A stretch of 64,000 bases of DNA from Papaver somniferum (GCF_003573695.1 NC_039361.1:34847702-34911701), one strand, 5' to 3'; positions 35,566 through 46,551 are shown, counted from the stretch's first letter. Notes: generated from the sequence alone by a model not told the origin. Made by a program: numbers and translations.

Positions 35566-36080
35566 GCATGCGGAAACAACGTGAAAATCTTGATCAGAGT
35601 ACACACATTCGTCAATGAAAGAATCACACATCGTCCATTGGCATTTATCCTCTCGAAATCTCCAGGTATATCTTATTGTCAATACTTCTCTTAATTATGG
35701 AGCTCGCGGTATTTACAATGTGTATGATTGTATCATAGTGTTGGTCATCGTTCTCTCATCGTCCGTATAAAATTTTCTTGTTATTGGATGATTAGCGTGA
35801 CTATGTTCATTTTCTCATTTTCCAAACTAGGATTCATACGGGAAAGAAAATCTTGAATGAAAAACTGGGAAAAAAAAATCTTAATATATGGGTAAAATTT
35901 GATAGATTTTTGTGAAAATATATATGAAATAGGTAAAACTTGTGTGTGTTAATCGGTGGATGAGTGGATATTTATACAGGTTTGAACAATGGTTCAAAAT
36001 GTAGTCGGTATCAACCAACCATGGACGACCAACTCTAGTTTAACCTATGAACGACTCAAGTTGAACCGAGCATCTGCTCC
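35566..36080. repeat. Direct repeat, copy 1 (~0.5 kb)
   Basis: Matches 36418-36930 with many small differences. Shared landmarks are GAGTACACA-CATTCGTCAATG, CTCGAAATCTCCA, TTGATAGATTTTTGT-like and GTTTAACCTATGAACG. It begins exactly where the LTR of element C is truncated. A short frame reads similarly in both copies (VHxFVNERITH), which may be a decayed coding relic, but I do not recognise it. Confidence 0.75.
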
Positions 36081-36417
36081 ACTTGAGAAGATCAACTAAA
36101 CCATGGTCGGTTGATTCAATCATGTACCATCCCTAAAATCCAGTTCCATGTTATATCGATTGGTTTGGTTGAAAGATCCCAATGAGAAAACTGACCAAAG
36201 AATCGTAGTTGTGTAAGAAGCTAGATCAGTCCTTCCGGATACTTTGATCCCAGTTCTACATATTTCTCACTTATCCAACAAACCAAGTGTAATCTTGGTT
36301 GAAAGTGAAAACAAACTTATTTATCCTTATGGATGCAATCCTTTTATTTTGGAATATGTCCTCGTATGTTTCATGCATCAAATTTATGTTTCATCCAAAA
36401 TCCTAAAGATTTGGTGA

Positions 36418-36930
36418 TGCGGCACGCGGAACCAACGTTGAAAATCTTGATCGGAGTACACATATTCGTCAATGAAAGAATCACGCATCCTTTATTACTA
36501 TCCATCCACTCGAAATCTCCATGTATATCTTATTATCAATGCTGCTCTTAGTTATGGAGTTGGCGGTATATTCCATGTGTGTAGTTGTATCATGGTGTTG
36601 GTCATCATTCTCTCGTCGGTTGCATGAACGTTTGTTGTTATTGGAAGATTAGCTCTACTATGTTTGATTTTCTCATTTTTTTTTAAATTAGGATTCATAA
36701 GAAAAAACTTGAAAAAAAACACTAATATATTGGAAAATTTTGGTAGATTTTTGTCGAAAATATATAGAATTGATAGTCGAAAATATATAAAAAAAAATAG
36801 ATAGAATTTGTACGTGTTAATTGGTGGGTCAGTGGAGAGTTATACAGGTTTGAATAACGGTTAAAAATGTAGTGGTTATCGACCAACCAATGAACGAAAG
36901 ACTCTAGTTTAACCTATGAACGGCTGCTCC
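36418..36930. repeat. Direct repeat, copy 2 (~0.5 kb)
   Basis: Second copy of the repeat at 35566-36080, separated by about 340 bp. It starts GGCACGCGGAACCAACG, compared with GGCATGCGGAAACAACG in copy 1. Confidence 0.75.
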
Positions 36931-37284
36931 AGGTCGATTCAACATGTAGTCCTGCTACACTTGCTATGTGCAGCTGTTCAATTTACTGTTATGATTCTCA
37001 ATTCTTTTCCTATAACACAACAAGAAATAGAAAGAGAAAAATCCTACGCCTAGCTCATTAGGAGATAGGGTGGTGACCGGTGGTCCTCGGTCGGTCTCGT
37101 GTCAGGAGAAAATGGAGATCCAAGCTAGCAGTCAAGGCGTCTAGCATACTCCAATTTAGAAGATCTCTGATAGAGTCGCTTCAAGAGTAGGAAGAGATGC
37201 TTAAAGCTACCATAATTATTGTACCCCAGACCCAGACTCATGAACTATGTTGGGATTCATACTTGTCGTCTAGTCAAACGGAAA
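36931..37284. other. Intergenic sequence, nothing recognised
   Basis: About 350 bp of ordinary sequence between the direct repeat and the LINE tail. No ORF, inverted repeat or known motif is visible. Confidence 0.5.
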
Positions 37285-38895
37285 AAAAAATATTTTATTT
37301 TATTTTATTTTTATAAGCAAAAAAAAAATTCACGGCTAGGTGGTGGTCACCACTCAAGCTTGGCAGGAGCCATACAGGTGGAGTAGACCAAGCCATACTA
37401 GTTTGGTTTTTTTGCCCATTGGGCTGCATCATGGGCAACCGCATTTCTTGTTCAGTTAACATAAGAAAACACCACTTTCCTAAATCTAGAAATTAGGTTT
37501 TCAATGTCGACGAACATAGGGTGAGTTCTCTGGTTTCCACAAAAAAAATTCTCGTTTATCTTCTTGATTATGCCTTCTGCGTCACTTTCTATCCCATGTT
37601 GTCTGCAAAGCTTCTTTTATAGCGCGAGTTTCTTCCTTTTCTGCAGAAAAACACAGAATGTAAATTGCTTCTGTTATCAAAAATTGGTGCCTAGAATTTC
37701 TGAAGATAAATCTAATTCCCCCATTCGTTGAGTAGATGTTCCAAGCCCCATTACAGTTTATTTTTATCCTATCACTATGAGGAGGATTCCAGGTAGATTG
37801 ATTTGGTGCAACAATTATGGCAGAGATTTCAAAGAGATATGGTTGGTTAATTTCTCCGCACCGGCAGCATTGCTTTTGCTCTAGCCAAAATTGAACTCGG
37901 TTCTTCGATTTTCCCATGGTGAACAATTTCATTTATGCTGGTCCAGATTGACCAAATCATACTTGCAACCATCGGAAACAATTCAATTCTATTGGAGTCA
38001 TCGTTATAGGGGTTCAATTGCAGCCAGTATCTCACCCATTCAACAAAGGTAAAATCTTGGAATTGAAGGTTTGATATATCTATTTGAGCCCATGTATTGT
38101 TCAGATGAGAACATAAGCCTAAACAATGTATAATAGTTTTTGTTTTCAATTTACATCTAGGGCAGATGAATTCTGAAATATGCATTCTTTGGTGTTGGAT
38201 TAATCTCACAGGAAGATCTCCTTTCAAGGCCTTCCATACAAAGAGCTTAATCCTTACAGGTAATTTTTGTGCCATAATTCAGTCCATAAATCAGAATTTG
38301 TAGTGTCCCCCCTTGTGGAGAGACAATGATATGCAATTTTAGTAGAAAATCTACCATCTTTTGCAGTCTCCCATATCCTTCTATCTGTAGTAGGAAATAG
38401 GGTTAGGGGAATATCTTCAATCTTCTCAACACAAGATTGATCAAAGACAGAGTTTAACTTGGTTGAGTTCCAAGTTCTAGTCTGGTGGTCAATTAGGTCA
38501 GCCACTTTGAGATTTTGATCAGGAATTGTGTTGGCCTTTGGTGTGGCAACTCCTTTGTTTGGAATCCATTTGTCACACCAAGGGTCTATGAAGTTTCTTT
38601 TTCCCACCACCCATAGGATGAATGGTTTTATCTTCTCCATTGCTTTGTAGATGCATTTCCATTCCCGAGGATGTAGTTGGACACTTAGCATGTAAAATAT
38701 CAGTTTTAGGAAAATACTTTGCTTTTAGGGCAGTTGCCCATGGAGAGTTAGGATTCTCCACGAGTCTCCAGACGCTTTTTTCCATCATTGCTAGATTATT
38801 AATTTCACTGTTTCGGAACCCTGACCCCCCTTCTTTCTTTGTTTTGCAGACATTCTTTCTCTTTTTTGACTTGGGATCCTCTCCCCACCAATATA
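37285..38895 (-). mobile_element. 5'-truncated LINE with RNase H tail
   Basis: This is the 3' part of a LINE ORF2 in several frames. It begins near YIYWWGEDPKSKKR (38895) and continues with SVWRLVENPNSPWATALKAK. A zf-RVT region follows (FVWKALKGDLPVRLIQHQRM, CPRCKLKTKTIIHCL), then an RNase H domain: KINCNGAW (Asn where Asp is expected), EETRAIKEAL, ESDAEGII and RNAVAHDAAQWA near 37410. The tail is an (AAAAT)n-like and A-rich stretch (37285-37335 on the plus strand as TTTTATTTTATT). Multiple frame changes and the D-to-N change mark it as dead. Confidence 0.85.
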
Positions 38896-39960
38896 TATAA
38901 GGTGAGTGTCAGTTATGTATTGTTTTAATTTCTGTTCATGGTTTGGTTTTTGCTGTATTGCTATTTTGGTTTTGTTTGTTTGGGTTTTGGGTTGTTTGTG
39001 CATCTATCATTGGGGTTTTGATGAAAAAAGAGACCGTCAATTAGCATCATTTTCAACTCCGATCTACAGGAAAAGTGCAGTTTCAGCATCAACTCCGGCG
39101 GCTTTGGTTACATCGGCGTTCTTCATCAGCTCTGGATATCCCCTGGTTTTTCAATTAGGGTTTCTTCTTGATCTATTTTCAACTAGATCAATTTTTATTT
39201 CGGCTGTTAGAACTAGTTTTACGTCTAAGTTAAATCTTTTCTTTCCTTATTTAGTCCCTGTAATCTTTGGTCTTGTGACCCTTTCTTTGGATTTGATCTC
39301 CGAGTTTGGTGTTTGGTTTCTGATGGTTGTTGGCTTAAAGACTAAGTTGTTATGCGTCTTCTCCAATGGGAAATAGAGTTTTGTCGTCGCCGGCGGACTT
39401 TATTTGTACCAGTTAAAGAAGATGAGTATCAAGATGAATCTTATGGTATCTTTTCCTTTGGAATAGATTTCTATCAGATGGTTTTAAAAATTATTGTTCT
39501 TCTGAGCCGTGAGTCATGTATCACCGATTCAAGTTCTCTCGTAAAGACGGGCGTCGTTGTTCTACGGTTACAGTTTGATGGTCGGGTGGAGATTCAGGAT
39601 TCTGGTTACGAGATGATTCGGGTTACGGGATTCAGTTTGGAAATTATTTAACTTTAGACTCTGTTTGTTTTGGATTCTCTGTGTAACATCGGTTTCCTGT
39701 TTATTTATTAAGAATTAGCATAGCTTATCCCACATATTTTATCGTAATTGCTCTTCCTGTCTGGGATAGAAATGTACGAGCCAACTACTCCCTTTTTTCT
39801 CTACCACAGTGAGCAGGGATAAATGAGTTTGAGTTTTGGATTTCAAAGTTTTATTTGGCGTTGAGTGTTGATAAGGTATCCAAAATCCGGATATATGATG
39901 GTAATGAACTGGCTCTTATAGAATAGACCTATCGTAAAACACCAGACAAAGAGGCTGGAA
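38896..39960. other. Unassigned segment next to the LINE
   Basis: Two moderate plus-strand frames occur, 38906-39376 (156 codons, hydrophobic start) and 39352-39651 (99 codons). Neither has a recognisable domain. The sequence TTAGGGTTTCTTCTTGATC near 39155 resembles plant 5' UTRs, and the junction AAGGTGAGTG at 38898 looks like a splice donor. It could be an inverted or chimeric LINE end or a captured gene leader; neither is shown. Confidence 0.4.
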
Positions 39961-40068
39961 TTGAGATCCAACTACCGATTCTATGGCTCTTGGTACTACA
40001 ATATTAATTTACATGTGCAGTCAATAATATACAACGGACATGCATCCCTAACAAAAAAAAAGTCTAAT

Positions 40069-40763
40069 CTACAGTAGGAAATCCATGAATCTAGTCCACA
40101 TAAAATACGATGACTTGTTTGCTTCCTTCTGGTTAGCTTCATTGGAGCAGGAGATGGGCTTTACTATCACCGTCGGTTTCAAACACAAAAAGAAATTCCT
40201 TGATCCCAAACTTATCAATTTCTCTGCCGGATTCAAGCCTGCATTAATCATAACACACAAAAAAACCATTAATAATCGTATCCGGTACACGGGCATTAAT
40301 CATTTTAGAACCGTTTTGTCACTTCCCATTTAAAAAAACCGTAAAAAACGTTTTCTAATCAAGAAAGGCTAAGAAAAAGATTAATGGAGAGATTAAAAGA
40401 AAAAAAGAGGGACTTACTTTCTAAGCAGAATTGAGAATAATGAAGCTCAAAAGAATTAGGATTAATCTCAATCAACAAAGGTCTTCTTTTCTCTTTAACA
40501 TAAATCTCTAAAGCCGATTTAATCAATTCCTCGACACTTTTCTCTGATGATGTAATAACTTGAACAGGTCCTAAGCTTCTTTCGATCGTCACATTCAACA
40601 GAAGTTTCGTCAATTTCTTCTTGTTATTATCATCCATTCTCTTTGGATTGATTTCTAACCTCCGGATCTTCATTGAACGATGATCAGATGTACTTGGTTG
40701 ATTGATATCAGATGAAGTTTCTCTGCCGCCTACCGCTGCAAATTGTTGCGTAGAAGAACTCAT
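40069..40763 (-). CDS. DUF7054 (At4g22758-like) protein, two exons
   Basis: This is the only intact-looking host gene. Exon 1 is 40763-40418 and exon 2 is 40238-40069; the intron has a GTAAGT donor and a TTAATGCAG acceptor. Splicing joins ...SQFCLES to LNPAEKLISLGSRNFFLC and gives 171 aa. Residues 1-50 are a Ser/Gln-rich, then basic leader. Residues 50-145 form the domain: KLLLNVTIERSLGPVQV, EELIKSALEIYVKEKRRPLL, FELHYSQFCLES, LGSRNFFLC. The tail has KSSYFMWTRFMDFLL. The family is plant-specific and of unknown function; the fold is probably ubiquitin-like, which is my inference. A TATA-like TATATAAAA lies about 75 bp upstream. A deleted paralogue is at 51379-51818. Confidence 0.8.
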
Positions 40764-40834
40764 TGTTTAGGGTTCGTGTAGTGCAGAAGTGGGGTTTTGC
40801 AAATTATTTATGAGGGAGAGATTTCGGAGATCTT

Positions 40835-40843
40835 TTTATATAC
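40835..40843 (-). promoter_or_regulatory. TATA-like box of the DUF7054 gene
   Basis: TATATAAAA on the minus strand, 72-80 bp upstream of the ATG. The same sequence is preserved upstream of the pseudogene copy (about 51890). Confidence 0.55.
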
Positions 40844-41680
40844 AGTAGTGAATGGGACTTTTAAGAGAGGGAGGGAATCGAGGAAATTTCCTAGAAGCTT
40901 CGACGGTTAGATGGATATGGTTTGATATCTTTGGATTATTACAAATTACTACCACCACTGGTTCTCGTTGCCTTTTGAGTACTTGGTTAATTGAAAATTA
41001 ACAAGGTAAACTCCAATTATCGACCACATTTACTAGTAGAGGGGTGAGTTAGGCAAATGTTAGAGGCACAAGGCCCCAGCTATTATATGTTGTACTAGGC
41101 ACATGTTTTGTGTGGGTTGGAATATTTGGTCTAGAATTATTGTAGATCTTGAGAATCTGTCTTGTATCTATGATTTCCAGCCAGGTGATAGGAAATCTTT
41201 CCCATGTCCATGATTCTAGAATTATTAGGAGGTGAGAGGAAATATATAGAATCAAATCAAAGAAAATAAACAAGAGGAAAATGCGAATTATTTGATCAAC
41301 AGGCAAAACCGCTGCAGCTTAACAAGTTCTGCCTCACCGTCCGCTTGTCAGGGACAGGGTATATTCCTAGAATCTATATCTTATTCCTAAGATGTGTTGC
41401 TTATCTTTTAGCCGAAAAACAGGAATCCTGGTTTGTAGATAGTGTGATTGTCGGCGTCGTTCTATCATCAGCAACATCACGTAGTTTATAGGTAATTAGA
41501 GTACGACCAAACTCAGAGAAGGATTTCAGTCATTCAAGGAAACATAATGCTACTGTGAAGTGGTAAAGATATTTTTGAAATAGGTCGACATTGAATCACA
41601 CGTCTCTTTTAGGATTTTTTTTTTTTCTAATTGCCTGCGGTAAAGTTCTTTTTCGGGTTTTACTTTACCGCTATTATATA
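40844..41680. other. Upstream flank of the DUF7054 gene, part of a local duplication
   Basis: No gene is present. Homologous to 51899-52300 plus 53069-53170, and in part to 55140-55560; landmarks include GAGTTAGGCAAATGTTAGAGG and GGCCCCAGCTATTATATG. The copy at 41300-41350 (GCAGCTTAACAAGTTCTGCC) also matches 53760-53800. The segment ends at the left target-site duplication of the Plant Mobile Domain element. Confidence 0.8.
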
Positions 41681-42029
41681 CAATCCTGTTAAAGGGGCTG
41701 GTGGTTCCATTGGAGGGGCGGCAAGGGTGATAGCAATATTCCTATTATTGGTTAGGGGAGTATCATATAGGGGTTGTTAATTGATTAGATTACCCTTTTC
41801 ACCTCAAATGGACTAATTTACCCTTGTTTTTGTGGTTGAAAAGACTGAATTGTCCTTCCCATTATTAACCCAATTGAAACTGAAAATCAAAACAAATTTT
41901 TTTTTCCAACTTTCCTTCATCTTCTCTTCTCCTCCTCTCCACCACCATTAAAACTGATTTTTCATCGCCCTCTTCGATTAATCGGCGAGTTGAAAAATTG
42001 ATAATCGTTGATTTGAAACTATACTAGAG

Positions 42030-44613
42030 ATGCCGAAGAAGAAGGTTGACGAAGATTGCAGCCGTTCTAATGAACCAAATCCTCCATTAGGTCAAGAACA
42101 TCAATTTGAAACTCCTCAACCGTCAAAATCAAGTACAATGACTTATTTGAGGTATGTTTCGAAAAACCCAGTTAGGGTTTAGTCTATTGTTTGATTTAAG
42201 TTAGTTTTGTATCAAACATTAGGGTTTTGGATCGAAATTGAAACTGAAAACTGAGTTTTGCATGTGAGTTACGGTTGCAAATAACCCAGATACCAACCGT
42301 ACCTGCATAATTTGAAGAACTTACGGTTGCTAACTACCCAAATACGAACCGTACTTTCTTTTTTTTTGAGAAATCTGTTAATGTTCGGTTGGTAACGAAA
42401 CCTTAGTTACGAACCGTACTTTCTTTTGTATCTTTCATAGACTTTTTACGGTTCATATTTGCATCTCACTTACGAACCGTACTTGGGTACGGTATGTAAC
42501 TTAATGACAGTTACCAATCGTACATCATTCTGTATGTTAGGATTTTTTGAAGTAGTGATGTACGGTTCGAAACTAGAGTTGAATTACCAACCTTTGTTTA
42601 GGTACGGTTGGTCACGATTCCTTATTTACGAACCGTAATGTGTTACGGTTTGTATTTTCTCTCTTATTACGAACCGTACATAAACCTACTCCCCAATTTT
42701 ATTTTATTTTTTGTTTTCTATATTATTTGTTCTACGCTTAGTAAATCAATCAATTGTAATGCTTGTGTAGGAATCCTGATAGGGTGAAGAAAAAGAGAGG
42801 AAATGACTTAACCCCGATTGATCATACGCCTACCCCTCGCGGTGACAAGCATTTAGGTGTAGATAATAGAGGCATCCACAAGAATGAGAAGAAGAAGAAG
42901 AATAGGTTTGAAATTAAGTTGAGGGAACAAACTTTGGCTGAATCTGGAGTTGAGCTAGAAGGAGTGGAACATAATGATCAAGAAGAGGTCAAAGTCGAAA
43001 TTAACCGTGAAGGCAACGAAAATGAAATTGTGGAGGAAAAAACTAATAATGGTGAAGATGAAGAAGAATTTAAAGGAACCGATGATGATGGAGGGGAGGA
43101 AGAGGAAGCAAATGATGAAGAGGAGGCCGATGAAGAAAATGATGAAGATGAGGCCGATGAAGAAAATGATGAAGAAAAGGAAGAGGAAGAAAATGATGAA
43201 GAGGTAGAAAATGATGAAGAGGTAGAAAATACCAAGGGAAAATAGGTAGTTGTAGCTGCACCTCCAAGGCAAAAGAAAGAAAAGAATCCGAGAAAGGAGC
43301 CCGCACCGAAAGGGATGCATATTCCTAAAGGCAAAGATTTGTTGTTGCCACCGAAGAAGAATAAAAGACCTTGGGGCGAGGCCCCAGATAAGTCTTCAAT
43401 CTTATTTGGTTATACCGGGTCCTGGTCCGCAAAAGTCTGTCAGACAAGGGTATGTATTTTGTTACTTTTCTTAAAACATTCATTATTTTGATACATTTTG
43501 TTTGTTTATTTCAGTTCACCATAATATGCTTATATTTTTGTATATTTGTTTTCTTAGGACCACGCAGGATGCATTAAATTGCTCAAGCGTCAAAGGGGTA
43601 AACATTGGCCATTAAGTCAAGAATGTGCTTTGGTTCGCAATCTAGTGGCTAGTACAGGACTAGGGCCTGGAATTCTTCACCTTCAATCGGAGTATGATAA
43701 TATTGTGGTCTCTGCCTTCAGGGAACGATATTGGCTTGAAACCGATACGTTTGATATTCCATTTGGAGAGATGACAATAACACCGGACGATGTGAAGCAA
43801 ATTACTGACATTGAAGTTGAAGGACAATCTGTGTTTGAAGGTTTCGACAACAACATGTCTTGGACTGACCTTTATATCCTTGTTCAAGAAACACTTGGGA
43901 GGGAGAAAGATGAAACTGAGATGGAGTTTCAGTTGGCTGGTGGTTATGACCCTGCTGAACCACATAAACCAAAAATCATCAAAAAGCTATTGTTGAAGAA
44001 TCCGAGGACCAAGTTTGAAGGAATAGCAGCAAAGGAAAGGGAAGGTCAAGTGATGGATGAAACAACAGTTAGGCGTACAGCCACAACGTATTTGTTGTAT
44101 TCTCTTGGGACCGTATTCTTTCCCGATAACTCGGGAAATAGGGTCAATGTTCATTACCTACAACTGTTGAAGAATTTGGACAACATCAAAAACTATTCGT
44201 GGGCCACTGCAACCGTTGCATATTTACTTGACAGTCTAAGAAAGGCCTCTAGGGTTGGAGCTACTGAAATTGTCGGGAATGTTGCGCTTCTAATGGTAAG
44301 TTTGGTTACATTTTTCTTTGTTTGTTATATTTTTAGTCATGTGTCAATTGTTTATACTTAATTTATTTTTTAGGCATGGGTTTATGACCACTTTCCGAGC
44401 CTGAGACCTCCTACTGAGTGGGAAGAACATGATTATGGCCCTACGGGAAAGAAGTTCAAGTTCACTGGCAGACAACTAAGGAACAAAGAGGAGAAGCTCA
44501 TTCAAATAAGAGAGAAAATAGATGCTTTCACTGTTGAAGATGTTATCTTTGACCCTTATTTGAGGATTGAAAATGGAGTTGATGTTTCCTACCATGTCTC
44601 CTCGGTTAAATAG
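42030..44613 (+). pseudogene. Plant Mobile Domain (PMD) gene, four exons, one in-frame stop
   Basis: Exons by GT-AG rules and frame: 42030-42151, 42771-43449, 43558-44295 and 44374-44613 (donors GTATGT, GTATGT, GTAAGT). The product would be about 592 residues. The N-terminus is basic (MPKKKVDED), followed by Lys-rich sequence and a long Glu/Asp tract (about residues 140-195, EEADEENDEDEADEENDEEK). Exons 3-4 carry the PMD signature: ETDTFDIPFGEMTITPDDVK, RTATTYLLYSLGTVFF, YSWATATVAYLLDSLRKAS and AWVYDHFPSLRPPTEW. PMD proteins (MAIN/MAIL family) are nuclear and occur in host genes and transposons. One TAG at 43243-43245 interrupts exon 2 after the acidic tract, while the frame is open afterwards. 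It could be a recent mutation, or exon 2 could use a different internal splice. Confidence 0.8.
42269..42680. repeat. Left array of palindromic TACGGTT/AACCGTA units
   Basis: About eight units of 35-40 bp lie in intron 1 of the PMD gene. Each begins (T/G)TACGGTT(G/C)GTA-like and ends TAC(G/C)AACCGTA-like, so each can fold into a hairpin with 8-11 bp arms. Unit starts are near 42269, 42323, 42382, 42446, 42486, 42560, 42601 and 42644. Confidence 0.88.
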
Positions 44614-44746
44614 TGAGAGCTAGAATCTTGGGTGAGAAGTTGATTTTCTAAAGGTTGTCCATCCATTAGGGGAGGTACACTCACGATCTGGACAATAATA
44701 CACCCACATTAGTCTAAGCAAGAACAAAACAAAAATATATATAAAG

Positions 44747-45207
44747 TTACGGTTGGACACGACAAGGAAATACAAACCGTAACAGAGATACGGTTCGTAA
44801 TTACAATCACTTACAAACCGTAACACAACTACGGTTGGTAGTGGTCCTCCCGTAACAAACCGTAAATAGGGTAAAATGAAAATGAAAACATACAAATCAT
44901 TATACGATCGGTAAAAAACACAGATCACAAACCGTAACACAATTACGGCTGGTAGCTATTTACATATTACCAACCGTAAGAAGTGCAGTAAATACTGCCA
45001 TGCACATGATGAGTTACGGTTGGTAACTACTGAAGAACATAACCAACCGTACTAAAATTACGGTTCGACTCGAAAATTTTATACTAACCGTAACTGGTAT
45101 TACGATTGAGTTTTTCCCCAAATTGAACCAGTTACGGTTGGTATTGGAAACTTTACGAACCGTAACATGCAATTACGGTTGATAACTAGCTAATTACCAA
45201 CCGTAAG
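44747..45207. repeat. Right array of palindromic TACGGTT/AACCGTA units
   Basis: About nine units of the same design as the left array, beginning just downstream of the PMD stop codon (first TTACGGTTGG at 44747, last CCAACCGTAAG near 45207). The units differ from each other in their loops, so they are not a fresh amplification. Confidence 0.88.
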
Positions 45208-45287
45208 TTCTTCTGAAATTTTTTAAAATTTGATTTTTTTACGTACTTTAGAGAATTTTAAGCAACAAAAAGCTAATGAGAACTAGT

Positions 45288-45473
45288 TTAGAAGTATACC
45301 TGGTCATTTTCAGTTGTTGGTTCTTCACTTTGTTGGCTAATTTCTTCAATTGGTTGAGATTGACCTTCACTATGGGTTAAAACATCTCTACCATCTAAGA
45401 AATACTCCATATCAGGATCTCCATCAAGGGGTATGTAGTATTTGTTTTCTCTATCATATAGAGATTCACCCAT
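45288..45473 (-). other. Possible first exon of a second, reverse-strand gene in the PMD element
   Basis: An open frame starts MGESLYDRENKYYIPLDGDP and runs 61 codons. The sequence near its end, GACCAGGTATAC, could be a splice donor. It is acidic and well composed, and sits near the right terminus pointing inward, where a second element gene such as a transposase would start. The rest of such a gene is not visible, as the right array occupies the space. Low confidence. Confidence 0.35.
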
Positions 45474-45802
45474 CTCAAATTTGCAATAGAATCACTCATT
45501 TTGGTTGAGGGAATCAAAATCTAGGGTTTCACAAATATCATATAAGTTTTCTTTTTCTTCTCCTCTAAATTTTTTTTTTATAACTCTAAAAATCCGATTT
45601 TAGAGTTATTATAAGTGAAAATTAATTAACAACACTAATCTTGATTATCATCACTAATCTTGATTATTAATAATAAGGGTTAATTGGTCATTTTCATATT
45701 TTTTGATAAGGAACACTTGAATTACCATCTAATGACCCTTTTTGTCTTATTAGATTTGTGTCCCTTGGAACCACCCGCCTCTTTAACAGGATTGATTATA
45801 TA

Positions 45803-46551
45803 CTACTAGAATCTAAAAAATTAGAAACAGGACCAGCCACCTCCAAGTCCAAGGTCAAAAAGCGACCAACCTTAAGCATCATCACTCATTACTCATGCCG
45901 CTACAAGTGAGTAGAACCATCTTGAAACTTCATTCTTGTTTGATTGATGTTAATTTAGCAGTCACCAGCGAGCACTCATTTTCCATGTTTGGCATCCAGG
46001 GAAATGTGTCACATGGAGGTGAAGTTTACATTATTGGAATGTAGGTACAAATCTGATTAAGACGGAAATTCACTTGACATCGATATATGAAGCACGTACA
46101 CATGTGAACCGCAGCACAACAATGAAAGATAGACCTAGCAAATCAAAGTAACCAAATACACCAGCTGAATCTAGTTTGTGAAGTGATGGATATATCTGTT
46201 CCAATTCCAATGACATCAAATTGACCCTGGCTAGAGCCTGGTCAAGACAAATTAGGTCCGTCAGTGACAGTCACTAAGATCGGAAGTGCTGCACTTCCCC
46301 CATTGATTTCTCCCATGAGGTGTCAAATTTTCACCCCTAGATTGGAGCTAACAGAAGACCCTTTTGTGTGGTATTAGGCCACTATCCCCATGACACCTTA
46401 TGGTGGAAGATATTGGTGGACATGAGTGGAGGATAGGTAGCATTTTCGCACTACGATAAGAAAAACTAGTATGTGTCAGTACCACAACGTTTACGAAGAC
46501 GCTAGGCATCCTCATCCGCTAGTATGTAGCTTCATCTACACCGTCGATTTT
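45803..46551. other. Intergenic flank, part of the local duplication
   Basis: No gene is present. Positions 45905-46100 match 54800-55150 (AGTGAGT(A/G)GAACCATCTTGAAAC, GTTTGGCATCCAGGGAAA), and 45830-45860 resembles 53818 and 56030 (GGACCAGCC). The right part ends at the LINE target site. Confidence 0.65.

Larger units (their letters stand above)
41681..45794 (+). mobile_element. TIR transposon carrying a Plant Mobile Domain gene, TSD ATTATATA
   Basis: A 4114-bp element. The left end CAATCCTGTTAAAGGGGCTG and the reverse complement of the right end CAATCCTGTTAAAGAGGCGG are terminal inverted repeats, continuing GGTGGTTCC on both sides. ATTATATA flanks it at 41673-41680 and 45795-45802 (8 bp; 9 bp if the next C is counted on one side). 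The interior holds the four-exon gene, two arrays of palindromic units and a possible reverse-strand exon. No transposase domain was recognised. The superfamily is unresolved: 8 bp suits hAT, and PMD genes are known from Mutator-like elements. Confidence 0.85.

Noticed and set aside
38906..39376. Hydrophobic 156-codon frame, possible membrane protein
   Set aside because: No conserved domain, start or neighbour supports it, and the sequence has T-rich bias that makes hydrophobic frames by chance. Kept only as an unassigned segment.
42269..42680. Regularly spaced palindromes considered as a CRISPR array
   Set aside because: The context is a plant transposon intron. Units vary in length and are inverted-repeat hairpins, not direct repeats with unique spacers.
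42955..43334. Reverse-strand frames rich in Ser or Phe/Leu opposite exon 2 of the PMD gene
   Set aside because: They are the complement of the GAA/GAT acidic tract. No independent support.
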